A DNA stretch of 42,769 nt from Geomonas paludis. GTDB lineage: Bacteria > Desulfobacterota > Desulfuromonadia > Geobacterales > Geobacteraceae. The stretch covers positions 215,001 through 257,769 of the forward strand of contig NZ_BLXY01000005.1 of assembly GCF_014193585.1 (NCBI RefSeq). The letters run 5' to 3'. The notes below the pieces were generated by a model. That model did not search any database, was not told where the DNA came from, and worked only from the letters and a program-made list of their open reading frames with translations. A program made the position numbers and the translations under genes. Shown one piece after another: positions 24,972 through 32,231 of the stretch (the stretch's first letter is position 1; each line of letters begins with the position of its first letter).

Positions 24972-26432
24972 ATGAACGTGCCAGCGGCGCTGAAACGGAT
25001 CAGCGAAACGATATGGGAACTGCCGGCGAGTTACAAGGAAGGGATGCTGGTTCCCGCCAGGATAATAGCCAGCGAAAAACTGATCAACGAGATGGACGCG
25101 GGGGTGTTCGAGCAGGTAAGCAACGTGGCCACCCTCCCCGGCATCCAGCGCTACGCCTACTGCATGCCCGACGGGCACTGGGGTTACGGCTTTCCCATCG
25201 GCGGAGTCGCCGCCATGGACCCCGGCTCGGGGGTGATCTCTCCCGGCGGCATCGGCTTCGACATCAATTGCGGCATGAGGCTCGTGCTCACCAACCTGAC
25301 CGCCGAGCAGGTCCAGCCCAAGCTGCACCAGTTGGTCGACCGCCTCTTCGCGCGCGTCCCGACCGGCGTCGGGTGCCACGGCTTCATCAAGATGAAGGGG
25401 GACGACTTCCGTTCCGTGGTGCAGCAGGGATCGCGCTGGTGCCTGAAAAACGGCTTCGCCACCCAGGAAGACCTGGACATGACCGAGGAAGGAGGGTGCT
25501 TCCCGGGCGCCAACGCCTCGGACATCAGCCAGAAGGCGGTGGAGCGCGGCTACAACCAGTTGGGGACGCTGGGTTCCGGCAACCACTACTGCGAGATCCA
25601 GGTGGTGCAGCCGCACAACATCATGGACCCGGAGCTCGCCGGCGCCTTCGGCCTGACCACCGTCCCCAACCAGGTGGTGATCATGTTCCACTGCGGCAGC
25701 CGCGGCTTCGGCCACCAGGTGGCCACGGACTACCTGAAGCTCTTCCTGTCGGTCATGGAGCGCAAGTACGGCATCAAGATCGTGGACCGGGAGCTTGCCT
25801 GCGCCCCCTTCCACTCCCCCGAGGGGCAGGCCTATTTCAGCGCCATGAAATGCGCGGTCAACATGGCCTTCGCCAACCGCCAGGTCATCCTGCACCGGAT
25901 CCGCGAGGTGTTCTCCGACCTGTTCCACGCCTCGCCGGACGAGCTCGGCATGCGCATGGTGTACGACGTCGCCCACAACACCGCCAAGCTGGAAAGGCAC
26001 CTGGTCAACGGCAGCCGCAAGGAGTTGCTGGTGCACCGCAAGGGTTCCACCCGCGCCTTCGGGCCGGGGCTCCCGGGACTCCCGGAGTGCTACCAGAAAA
26101 CCGGACAGCCGGTGATCATCGGGGGGAGCATGGAGACCGGCTCGTACCTCCTGGCCGGCATGTCGACCGGGGGGGACGCCTGGTACACCACCGCACACGG
26201 CAGCGGCAGGACCATGAGCCGGCACGAGGCCAAGAAGAACTTCCGGGGCGACAAGCTGCAGCGCGACATGGAGCAGCGCGGCATCTACGTGCGCACCGAC
26301 TCCTTCGGCGGCCTGGCCGAGGAAGCGGGCGCCGCCTACAAGAACATCGACGAGGTGGTGGAGGCGACCGAACTGGCGGGACTCAGCAAGCGCGTGGCGC
26401 GCCTGGTGCCCATCGGGAACATCAAGGGTTAG
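24972..26432 (+). CDS. rtcB: RNA ligase RtcB
   Basis: A 486-aa GTP-dependent, metal-dependent ligase that joins 2',3'-cyclic phosphate (or 3'-phosphate) and 5'-OH RNA ends in RNA repair. Seen: PGIQRYAYCMPDGHWGYGFPIGG, GGIGFDINCGMR with metal ligands D97 and C100, GSGNHYCEIQ, MFHCGSRGFGH, HRKGSTRAFGPG and AHGSGRTMSR. The usual GSMGT motif reads GSMET here (GGSMETGSYLLAG). ATG at 24972 with GGAGG upstream was chosen over an in-frame upstream extension. The archease gene follows after 10 nt, its known activating partner. No sigma-54 site or RtcR regulator gene was seen. Confidence 0.96.
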   Translation: MNVPAALKRISETIWELPASYKEGMLVPARIIASEKLINEMDAGVFEQVSNVATLPGIQRYAYCMPDGHWGYGFPIGGVAAMDPGSGVISPGGIGFDINCGMRLVLTNLTAEQVQPKLHQLVDRLFARVPTGVGCHGFIKMKGDDFRSVVQQGSRWCLKNGFATQEDLDMTEEGGCFPGANASDISQKAVERGYNQLGTLGSGNHYCEIQVVQPHNIMDPELAGAFGLTTVPNQVVIMFHCGSRGFGHQVATDYLKLFLSVMERKYGIKIVDRELACAPFHSPEGQAYFSAMKCAVNMAFANRQVILHRIREVFSDLFHASPDELGMRMVYDVAHNTAKLERHLVNGSRKELLVHRKGSTRAFGPGLPGLPECYQKTGQPVIIGGSMETGSYLLAGMSTGGDAWYTTAHGSGRTMSRHEAKKNFRGDKLQRDMEQRGIYVRTDSFGGLAEEAGAAYKNIDEVVEATELAGLSKRVARLVPIGNIKG

Positions 26433-26442
26433 GAGGATAGTC

Positions 26443-26874
26443 ATGCCGTTTGAGTACCGCAGCGACATCGCACATGCCGACGTCGCCTTCGACGCCTGGG
26501 CGCCGACACTGGAAGAGCTGTTCCGGGAGGCGGCACGGGCCACCATGGAGGTGATGGTGGAGAACCTGGCCCAGGTGCGCCCGGCCCAGACGCTGGAGCT
26601 GAAGCTGGAGCAGGAGAACGAGGAGATGCTGCTGTTCGATTTCCTGAACGAGCTGATCTTCTACAAGGATGCCCGACGGCTGATCCTGCTCCCCGCCGAC
26701 ATCGAGATCTCGCCCAGCGACAACGGACTCACCGTGCGGGCGACGCTGTCGGGGGAGGAGATCACCCCGACCCGGCACGAAATGAGGACCGACGTCAAGG
26801 CGGTGACCATGCTGCGCTACAAGGTTGAGCAGGTGCCGCAGGGATGGCGCGCGACGGTGGTGCTGGACGTCTAG
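26443..26874 (+). CDS. Archease (RtcB activator)
   Basis: A 143-aa protein of the archease family. In characterised cases it helps RtcB become guanylylated and turn over repeatedly. Seen: the N-terminal SDIAHADVAFDAWAPTLEELFREAA (a variant of the family DHTADV start) and the C-terminal VKAVTMLRYKVEQVPQGWRATVVLDV with the conserved final Asp-Val. ATG at 26443 follows AGGAGG. The start lies 10 nt after rtcB, so the two form an operon. The gene is convergent with the HTH/zinc-ribbon gene, with only 2 nt between their stops. Confidence 0.93.
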   Translation: MPFEYRSDIAHADVAFDAWAPTLEELFREAARATMEVMVENLAQVRPAQTLELKLEQENEEMLLFDFLNELIFYKDARRLILLPADIEISPSDNGLTVRATLSGEEITPTRHEMRTDVKAVTMLRYKVEQVPQGWRATVVLDV

Positions 26875-26876
26875 GC

Positions 26877-27191
26877 TCAGCGGATGGTGAAGGAGGGATC
26901 AGTGATGCGTTCGCTGCGGCAGACCGGGCAGCGCCCGGGCTTTTTCAGGCGCTCTCTCTTCTGAAATGAAAAACCGCACTCCAGGCAGCGGGGCGGGGTC
27001 ATGTCCAGCCTGCCGTGGAGTGCGATCCTCAGATGTTCCAGGTGCTCCAGCACCTCTTTTTCCGAAATCCCCACCAGCCCCGAAAGTTCCTTCGCCGTCA
27101 GCCCCTCTTCCCGCAACAAGGCGGTGAGTTCCTGGCGCACGGTGTCCTGCCGCCGCGGCGGGACGAAGGGCTGCCTGGGGCGCTCCTTCAC
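26877..27191 (-). CDS. HTH and zinc-ribbon protein (predicted transcriptional regulator)
   Basis: A 104-aa protein with two parts: a winged-helix-like segment (about residues 17-55, ELTALLREEGLTAKELSGLVGISEKEVLEHLEHL) and a C-terminal zinc ribbon with two cysteine pairs (CLECG and CPVCR). This layout matches the small HTH-plus-Zn-ribbon regulators of the COG3357 kind. GTG at 27191 overlaps the stop of the BON-domain gene by 4 nt (GTGA), so it is probably co-translated with it. Target genes are unknown; regulation of its own unit is an inference. Confidence 0.75.
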   Translation of the reverse strand: MKERPRQPFVPPRRQDTVRQELTALLREEGLTAKELSGLVGISEKEVLEHLEHLRIALHGRLDMTPPRCLECGFSFQKRERLKKPGRCPVCRSERITDPSFTIR

Positions 27192-27916
27192 CCGGTGACC
27201 ACCAGGTTGTTCACCACCTCGTTCACCCCCAGTACGTACCAGGCATCGGACTCGGCGGCTCGCTTGTTGTTGGGGGTGGGGACCGCCCCGTCCAGGGTCA
27301 CCACGCCCTCCTTGCTGTGGATGGAGACCTGGGCCGCGTTCACCAGCGGGTCCTTCTCCAGGACGATCCTGATCAGGTCGACCAGTTCGTCCTCGTTCTC
27401 ATCGGGGTCGGACCATACTTCGATCCCGTTGACCACGTCGCGGCTCCCCGGCACCCACCAGGCCAGTACGCCGGCCAACCGCTTGTGGGAGATACTCTCC
27501 GCCCTGCCGTTCAGGATCACCACGCCGTCGTTGACCTCGACCTCGATGACCCGCTCCAGTCCCCGTTGCGCGGTGCCCCGCACCTCTTCCAGGTCCTGCT
27601 TGACGATGGCCTGCACCGCGTACTGCATGAAGGCGGGCTCGCTGGCGAGCACGTTGCAGACATGGTCGCGGATGGCGCCATCCTCCATCTGCTCGGACGG
27701 CTCGACGCGCAGGCGGTCCACGATGCCCGTTACCGGCGCAGGCGTCGCTGCGATCCTGAGAGCAAGCTTCTTGGCGGCAATCCCCCCCACCTCCCCCGCG
27801 ACGGTGACCACACCATCGGCAAAGTCCAGTTCGATGGGATGGCCGTGCAGGTTCACCCGTGGCTCCCGCTCGAGTGCAGCCCGAATGGTTCCGATGACTT
27901 CATCCGCTCTGATCAT
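27188..27916 (-). CDS. Protein with three BON domains
   Basis: A 242-aa protein consisting of three consecutive BON-type modules: about residues 3-65 (HPIELDFADGVVTVAGEVGGIAAKKLAL), 80-155 (VIEVEVNDGVVILNGRAESISHKRLAG) and 165-240 (AAQVSIHSKEGVVTLDGAVPTPNNKRAAE). BON domains are thought to bind phospholipid or pack against membranes and usually occur in exported proteins, but no signal peptide is visible here, so this copy looks cytoplasmic. ATG at 27916 follows GGGGGAG; the open frame extends 16 codons further without a better start. It is first in a two-gene unit with the HTH/zinc-ribbon gene. Confidence 0.82.
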   Translation of the reverse strand: MIRADEVIGTIRAALEREPRVNLHGHPIELDFADGVVTVAGEVGGIAAKKLALRIAATPAPVTGIVDRLRVEPSEQMEDGAIRDHVCNVLASEPAFMQYAVQAIVKQDLEEVRGTAQRGLERVIEVEVNDGVVILNGRAESISHKRLAGVLAWWVPGSRDVVNGIEVWSDPDENEDELVDLIRIVLEKDPLVNAAQVSIHSKEGVVTLDGAVPTPNNKRAAESDAWYVLGVNEVVNNLVVTG

Positions 27917-28013
27917 GCCTCTCCCCCTTTCCCGGCTCCTGTTCGAAAACGGATGCACTCCCATGTGAACAGCCGGAGCTAGACGTTAATAAACGCCAAA
28001 AAACAACGGATAC

Positions 28014-28041
28014 ATTGTAGCACGGGCAAGGGGGTTGTCGA
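28014..28041 (-). promoter_or_regulatory. Candidate sigma-70 promoter of the BON-domain gene
   Basis: Minus strand TCGACA (28041-28036), 16 nt, TACAAT (28019-28014); predicted leader about 90 nt. By-eye call. Confidence 0.45.
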
Positions 28042-28090
28042 ACCAGTGGGCGAGGGAGAAGCAGGCGTGAAGGGAGAGGGGAACGAATGG

Positions 28091-28116
28091 AAACGGCGGC
28101 AGGGTCGCTGCCGCCG
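28091..28116 (-). terminator. Probable terminator of the amino-acid ABC operon
   Basis: Minus strand CGGCGGCAG, 5-nt loop, CTGCCGCCG, then TTT. Nine-bp stem right after the ATPase gene; the T-run is short. Confidence 0.6.
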
Positions 28117-28122
28117 CTGGCG

Positions 28123-28902
28123 TCAAAGGATGCGGTTCAGGAAGGACTTGATGCGGTCGTGTTCCATCTGGTTGGCGAAGAAGTCCTCCGGGGTCCCCTG
28201 GGCCACGAAAGACCCTTTCTCCATGAATATGACCCGGTCCGCCATCTCCTTGGCGAACCCCATCTGGTGGGTGACGATGATCATGGTCATCCCCTCCTTG
28301 CCGAGGTCGCGGATGGTGTCGAACACCTCGCCGATCAGTTCCGGGTCGAGGGCGGAGGTGGGCTCGTCGAAGAGCATCAGCTTGGGGCGCATGGCGAGAG
28401 CCCGCGCGATGGCGACGCGCTGCTTCTGGCCGCCGGAGAGGGTGGCGGGATAGACGTCGCGCTTGTCGGAGAGGCCGACCTTGGCCAGCATGTCGAGGGC
28501 GATCTCGCGCGCCTGCTCCGGGCTCTTCTTCTGCACGGTGAGCGGCCCTTCCATGACGTTGCCGAGCACGGTCATGTGCGGGAACAGGTTGAAGTGCTGG
28601 AACACCATGCCGATCTCGGAGCGCAGCGCGCAGATCTTGTGCGGCGCGTCCAGGTGCCGGCGCCCGTGCTTGCTGGTCACGTAGCCGATCTCGTTCCCCT
28701 CGAAGACGATGGTCCCCTCCTCGATCTCCTCGAGGAAGTTGATGGAGCGCAACAGGGTGGACTTGCCGGACCCGGAAGGGCCGATGATGACCACGATCTC
28801 GCCGGGGCAGACGTCGAGGTCGACGCCGTTGACGGCGGTGAGCGATCCGAAGCGCTTGGTGATCCCCTTGAGGCTTAACAACGGTTGGTTAGCGGTTTTC
28901 AT
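28123..28902 (-). CDS. Polar amino-acid ABC transporter ATP-binding protein
   Basis: A 259-aa ATPase of the GlnQ/ArtP/HisP type that powers amino-acid uptake. Seen: Walker A GPSGSGKST (about residues 39-47), the Q-loop region, signature LSGGQKQRVAIARAL, Walker B LMLFDEPTSALDP and the H-loop VTHQMGFAKEMADRV. Its ATG at 28902 overlaps the last 14 nt of the permease gene, indicating tight coupling. Last gene of the binding protein-permease-ATPase operon. The transported amino acid cannot be read from the ATPase. Confidence 0.95.
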   Translation of the reverse strand: MKTANQPLLSLKGITKRFGSLTAVNGVDLDVCPGEIVVIIGPSGSGKSTLLRSINFLEEIEEGTIVFEGNEIGYVTSKHGRRHLDAPHKICALRSEIGMVFQHFNLFPHMTVLGNVMEGPLTVQKKSPEQAREIALDMLAKVGLSDKRDVYPATLSGGQKQRVAIARALAMRPKLMLFDEPTSALDPELIGEVFDTIRDLGKEGMTMIIVTHQMGFAKEMADRVIFMEKGSFVAQGTPEDFFANQMEHDRIKSFLNRIL

Positions 28903-29908
28903 AGATGCCGGCCCGTACCTCGATCTTTTCGAAGACGAAGGTGAAGATGGTGGTGAACAGCAGGTAGATGAGCGCCGCCAGGATCAGCGCCGTGACGTTG
29001 AAGTAGGCGTTGAACATCTGGTCCGCGGAGCGCATCAGTTCCACCATGGCGATGGTGGAAACGAGCGCCGTGTCCTTGATCAGCGCGATGAACTCGTTGC
29101 CGATGGGGGGCATGAGCCGCTTGTAGGTCTGCGGGATGATGACCCGGCGCATGGCCTGCCAGTAGCTCATGCCGATCGCCTTGGCAGCCTCCATCTGGCC
29201 GTGCTCGATGCTCTGGATGCCGCCGCGGATGATCTCGCCCAGGTAGGCCGAGTAGTTGAGGCCGAGACCGAGGATGGCGGCGGTGAAGGGTTTGAAGGTG
29301 ATCCCCAGGGACGGGAGGCCGTAGTAGATGAAGAAGAGCTGCAATAGCAGCGGCGTGCCACGGAAGAGCCAGATGAAGAACCAGCACAGGCCCGACACCG
29401 GCTTGAAGGTGCTGATGCGCCCGAGCGCGATGAGGAGTCCGCCGATGGGCGAAATGAGGATGATGCACACCACCAGCGTGATGGTCATCACCGCGCCCTT
29501 CAACAGCTGCGGCAGGAAGCGGAGGCAGTCCTGGATGAAGACCTGGTAGCGCGGCGTTTGCTCCTGCTTGACCGAGGCGAGGAAGTTCAAGGCCTCGCTG
29601 TTGTCGGGGTAGACGGCCAGCACTTCCTTGGCGGCGGAGCTTGCCTGCTCCATGTCCTTCAGGGCGAACTGCAGCCTCGCGATCTGCATCCTGCTCCTGA
29701 CGAAGGCGCCGCTTTCGTCACCCTTCTCGAACTCCACCTTCTTCAGCAGCGCGATGGCGGCGGGGAGATCCCCCTGCGCCATGGCGTCGTTGGCATCGGT
29801 GAAGAGCTGGTCGTAATCCTTGGCGCAGCAGACCGAAGCCAGGAGTAACAGCAAGCATGAAAAAAGCAGGATCGCTCTTTTGACGACCCTGCCGGTAAAA
29901 AATTTCAT
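28889..29908 (-). CDS. Amino-acid ABC permease with N-terminal periplasmic TPR-like extension
   Basis: A 339-aa protein with an unusual layout. Residues 1-30 are a Sec signal or first helix (KRAILLFSCLLLLLASVCCA). Residues 32-115 form a soluble helical segment with TPR-like repeats (YDQLFTDANDAMAQGDLPAAIALLKKVEF and LQFALKDMEQASSAAKEVLAVYPDNSEALNFLA). Residues 130-335 are a standard HisM/GlnP permease with about five helices and the EAA-type loop GQMEAAKAIGMSYWQAMRRVIIPQ. Normal permeases are about 220 aa, so some 110 residues are extra. ATG at 29908 is chosen over GTG two codons earlier. It overlaps the ATPase gene by 14 nt. Confidence 0.9.
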   Translation of the reverse strand: MKFFTGRVVKRAILLFSCLLLLLASVCCAKDYDQLFTDANDAMAQGDLPAAIALLKKVEFEKGDESGAFVRSRMQIARLQFALKDMEQASSAAKEVLAVYPDNSEALNFLASVKQEQTPRYQVFIQDCLRFLPQLLKGAVMTITLVVCIILISPIGGLLIALGRISTFKPVSGLCWFFIWLFRGTPLLLQLFFIYYGLPSLGITFKPFTAAILGLGLNYSAYLGEIIRGGIQSIEHGQMEAAKAIGMSYWQAMRRVIIPQTYKRLMPPIGNEFIALIKDTALVSTIAMVELMRSADQMFNAYFNVTALILAALIYLLFTTIFTFVFEKIEVRAGIYENR

Positions 29909-29937
29909 CGGCACACCTGATTAACTGTGGCAGTCCC

Positions 29938-29959
29938 CCCTCCCCGCGGACGGGGAGGG
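29938..29959 (-). other. Stem-loop between binding-protein and permease genes
   Basis: A perfect 9-bp stem CCCTCCCCG/CGGGGAGGG with a 4-nt loop and no T-run. Such hairpins often protect the binding-protein mRNA and lower downstream expression; that role is inferred. Confidence 0.55.
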
Positions 29960-29970
29960 AGAAACGTTAA

Positions 29971-30765
29971 CTATTTCCACTTCTTCGGGTTGGTGATGTC
30001 CTCGCCGAACCACTTCTTGGAGATCTTGGCCATGGTGCCGTCCTTGACCATCTTGTCGAGGGTCTTCTGAACGGCTTCGCGCAGCTCCACGTCTTCCTTG
30101 CGGAAGGCGACGCCGAACGGCTCCTTGGTGATGTTGCCCGGGAGGATGCGGAACTTGCCGGGGCGCTTGGCGATGAAGTCGCGGCCGGTGGCGTCGTCGA
30201 TGATGACGGTGTCGAGACGGTCGGATTCGAGGTCCAGCAGCGCCTTCGGGTTGTCTTCGTACTCACGCACTTCGGCGGGGGCTGCCGGAAGCTTCTTGAC
30301 GGCCTCGACGGCGGAGGAGCCCTTCTGCACGCCTACCTTGGCGCCTTTCAGGTCGGCAAGCTTCTTGTGCTTCTTGTCGGCGAAACGGACCACGGCGACC
30401 TGGCCGTCCATCTTGTACGGCTTGGTGAAGGCGACTTCCTTCTTGCGCTCTTCGGTGATGGTCATGCCGTTCCAGATGCAGTCGAACTTCTTGGAGTTGA
30501 GAGCGTGGATGACGCCGTCCCATGCGGTCGGCTGCCAGTTGATCTTGATGCCGAGACGCTTGCCGACTTCTTCAGCTGCATCGATGTCGAAGCCGATCAA
30601 CTGCCCTTTGTCGTTGCGGTAGCCCATCGGGGGAAAGGCATCATCGAGGCCGATGGTCAGAGCACCCTGGCTTTTGACCCTCTTGAAGGAACCGTCGCCG
30701 GCAAAGGCAGAGACGGCACAGGCAAGGACAAGCAGTGACGACAGGACAACCCAGATCTTTTTCAC
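29971..30765 (-). CDS. Periplasmic amino-acid-binding protein of an ABC transporter
   Basis: A 264-aa solute-binding protein of family 3. Seen: a signal peptide (MKKIWVVLSSLLVLACAVSAFAG), then GALTIGLDDAFPPMGYRNDKGQLIGFDIDAAEEVGKRLG, the family signature region, and CIWNGMTITEERKKEVAFTKPY. It captures a polar amino acid in the periplasm and delivers it to the permease. GTG at 30765 follows AGGAG. First gene of the three-gene operon, behind a good promoter and a leader of about 80 nt; a stem-loop follows it. Confidence 0.94.
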   Translation of the reverse strand: MKKIWVVLSSLLVLACAVSAFAGDGSFKRVKSQGALTIGLDDAFPPMGYRNDKGQLIGFDIDAAEEVGKRLGIKINWQPTAWDGVIHALNSKKFDCIWNGMTITEERKKEVAFTKPYKMDGQVAVVRFADKKHKKLADLKGAKVGVQKGSSAVEAVKKLPAAPAEVREYEDNPKALLDLESDRLDTVIIDDATGRDFIAKRPGKFRILPGNITKEPFGVAFRKEDVELREAVQKTLDKMVKDGTMAKISKKWFGEDITNPKKWK

Positions 30766-30850
30766 GTTTACGCTCCTTTTCTACGCTGTGGTCAGTGATG
30801 GTGAAGCTTAGAAAGATTTGATGTAAACAAACAGGCGTTTGGACCGGCGG

Positions 30851-30879
30851 ATTATTGCAGAATATCGCGGAAGCGTCAA
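30851..30879 (-). promoter_or_regulatory. Sigma-70 promoter of the ABC transporter operon
   Basis: Minus strand TTGACG (30879-30874), 17-nt spacer, AATAAT (30856-30851), 5/6 matches in both boxes. Confidence 0.65.
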
Positions 30880-30987
30880 GAAGATAACAGGACTTGCCCC
30901 AGGCAGAACCATAAGGTGACAACGTCGCTCGGCAGGCACAGCGACTGCGCCTTTTTGTCAGCTCCCGCCCCGGTACCGTATACCATG

Positions 30988-31016
30988 TTGCCCCTATTTT
31001 CCCAAAAAAGTATAAT
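30988..31016 (+). promoter_or_regulatory. Sigma-70 promoter of the BioD-like/DRTGG gene
   Basis: TTGCCC (30988-30993), 17-nt spacer, perfect TATAAT (31011-31016), about 48 nt before the ATG. Confidence 0.65.
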
Positions 31017-31064
31017 CCGGGTGATAGGTACCAACACGTAAGAAAGGCCACGAGGCTTAGACAT

Positions 31065-32159
31065 ATGTGTAAAAAGATTTTCATTGCTGCTACCGGCCAG
31101 CATTGCGGCAAGACCACCATCAGCCTGTCGCTGCTCCACCTGGCCAAGCAGAGATACGCCCGCGTGGGCTTCATAAAACCGATCGGCCCCAAGGTTTTCA
31201 TGCTGGACGGCGTGGAAATGGACATGGACGCGGCCCTGATCGCATCCATCTACGGCATGGAGGCCGACCGCAAGCTGATGTCTCCGGTCGTGGTGGGGAA
31301 GGGGTACACCAAGAGGTACCTCTCCGGCGAGATCGCGCCCGAGGCTCCCCTTGAGGCCATCAAGAAGGCCGTTAGCGAGTTGGAAGCCAAGAACGACTTC
31401 CTCATCATCGAGGGATCCGGCCATGGCGGCGTCGGTTCGGTGGTCGGCATCAACAACGCCCAGATCGCCCGCACCCTCGATGCACCGGTGATCATGGTCG
31501 CCAGCGGCGGCATCGGCTGCGTCATCGATTCGGTGCAGCTGAACCTCTCCCTGTTCCAGCAGCAGGGGGCGCAGGTAAAGCTGGTCCTGGTGAACAAGCT
31601 TCTGGCCAACAAGCGCGAGGAGACCCTGGGCTTCCTGAGGACGTTCTTCGAAAGCCGCCAGCAGAACGTCGCCGGCGCCTTCGACTACTCACCTACCCTG
31701 GCCAACCCTACCCTGCTCGACCTCTCCAAGCTCCTGAAGCTGCCGCTGCAGGGGGACCAGGACGGCAAGAACCGGATCATCAACCACATCCAGCTGGGGG
31801 CCGCGTCGTCGCAGCGCGTCATCGACACCCTGCAGGACTCCACGCTGCTGATCACCACCAGCTCCAGGGACGAGCTGATCGTCACCGCGTCGGCCCTGTA
31901 CAACATCCCGGCCTACCGGCGCAAGCTGGCGGGCATCGTCATCCCGGGATCGGCGCCGGTGTCGGCGATCACCCAGCGCATCCTCGATGACAGCAACATC
32001 CCGTACCTGCGCACCTCTCAGAACACCGCCGAGACCTTCATCGCCCTCACCGAGCACGTGTCGAAGATGACGGCGGACGACAAAGAGAAAATCGACCTGA
32101 TTAAATCGACTGCCGAGAGCGTCTTCGACTTCGACATCATCGACGCCATGAGCCGATAA
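31065..32159 (+). CDS. BioD-like P-loop protein with DRTGG domain
   Basis: A 364-aa soluble protein. Residues 1-215 are a dethiobiotin-synthetase-like P-loop ATPase (IAATGQHCGKTTISLSLLHLA with the nucleotide loop, and FLIIEGSGHGGVGSVVGINNA). Residues 225-335 are a DRTGG-type domain (VIDTLQDSTLLITTSSRDELIVTASAL). The same pair forms the N-terminal half of long phosphotransacetylases, but the acyltransferase part is missing here, so it is a stand-alone version. A role in acetate or cobyrinate-like chemistry or in sensing is possible but unproven. It has its own promoter and a shared terminator. Confidence 0.82.
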   Translation: MCKKIFIAATGQHCGKTTISLSLLHLAKQRYARVGFIKPIGPKVFMLDGVEMDMDAALIASIYGMEADRKLMSPVVVGKGYTKRYLSGEIAPEAPLEAIKKAVSELEAKNDFLIIEGSGHGGVGSVVGINNAQIARTLDAPVIMVASGGIGCVIDSVQLNLSLFQQQGAQVKLVLVNKLLANKREETLGFLRTFFESRQQNVAGAFDYSPTLANPTLLDLSKLLKLPLQGDQDGKNRIINHIQLGAASSQRVIDTLQDSTLLITTSSRDELIVTASALYNIPAYRRKLAGIVIPGSAPVSAITQRILDDSNIPYLRTSQNTAETFIALTEHVSKMTADDKEKIDLIKSTAESVFDFDIIDAMSR

Positions 32160-32176
32160 AAAGAAAAGCTTGAGAC

Positions 32177-32214
32177 AAAAAGAGCCGGAGGGACGCATCC
32201 TCTCCGGCTCTTTT
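32177..32214. terminator. Bidirectional terminator between convergent genes
   Basis: AAAAGAGCCGGAG, 11-nt loop, CTCCGGCTCTTTT; T-runs on both strands, serving the DRTGG gene and DUF512 gene. Confidence 0.95.
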
Positions 32215-32231
32215 CTTTTTGCCTTCTGCTT

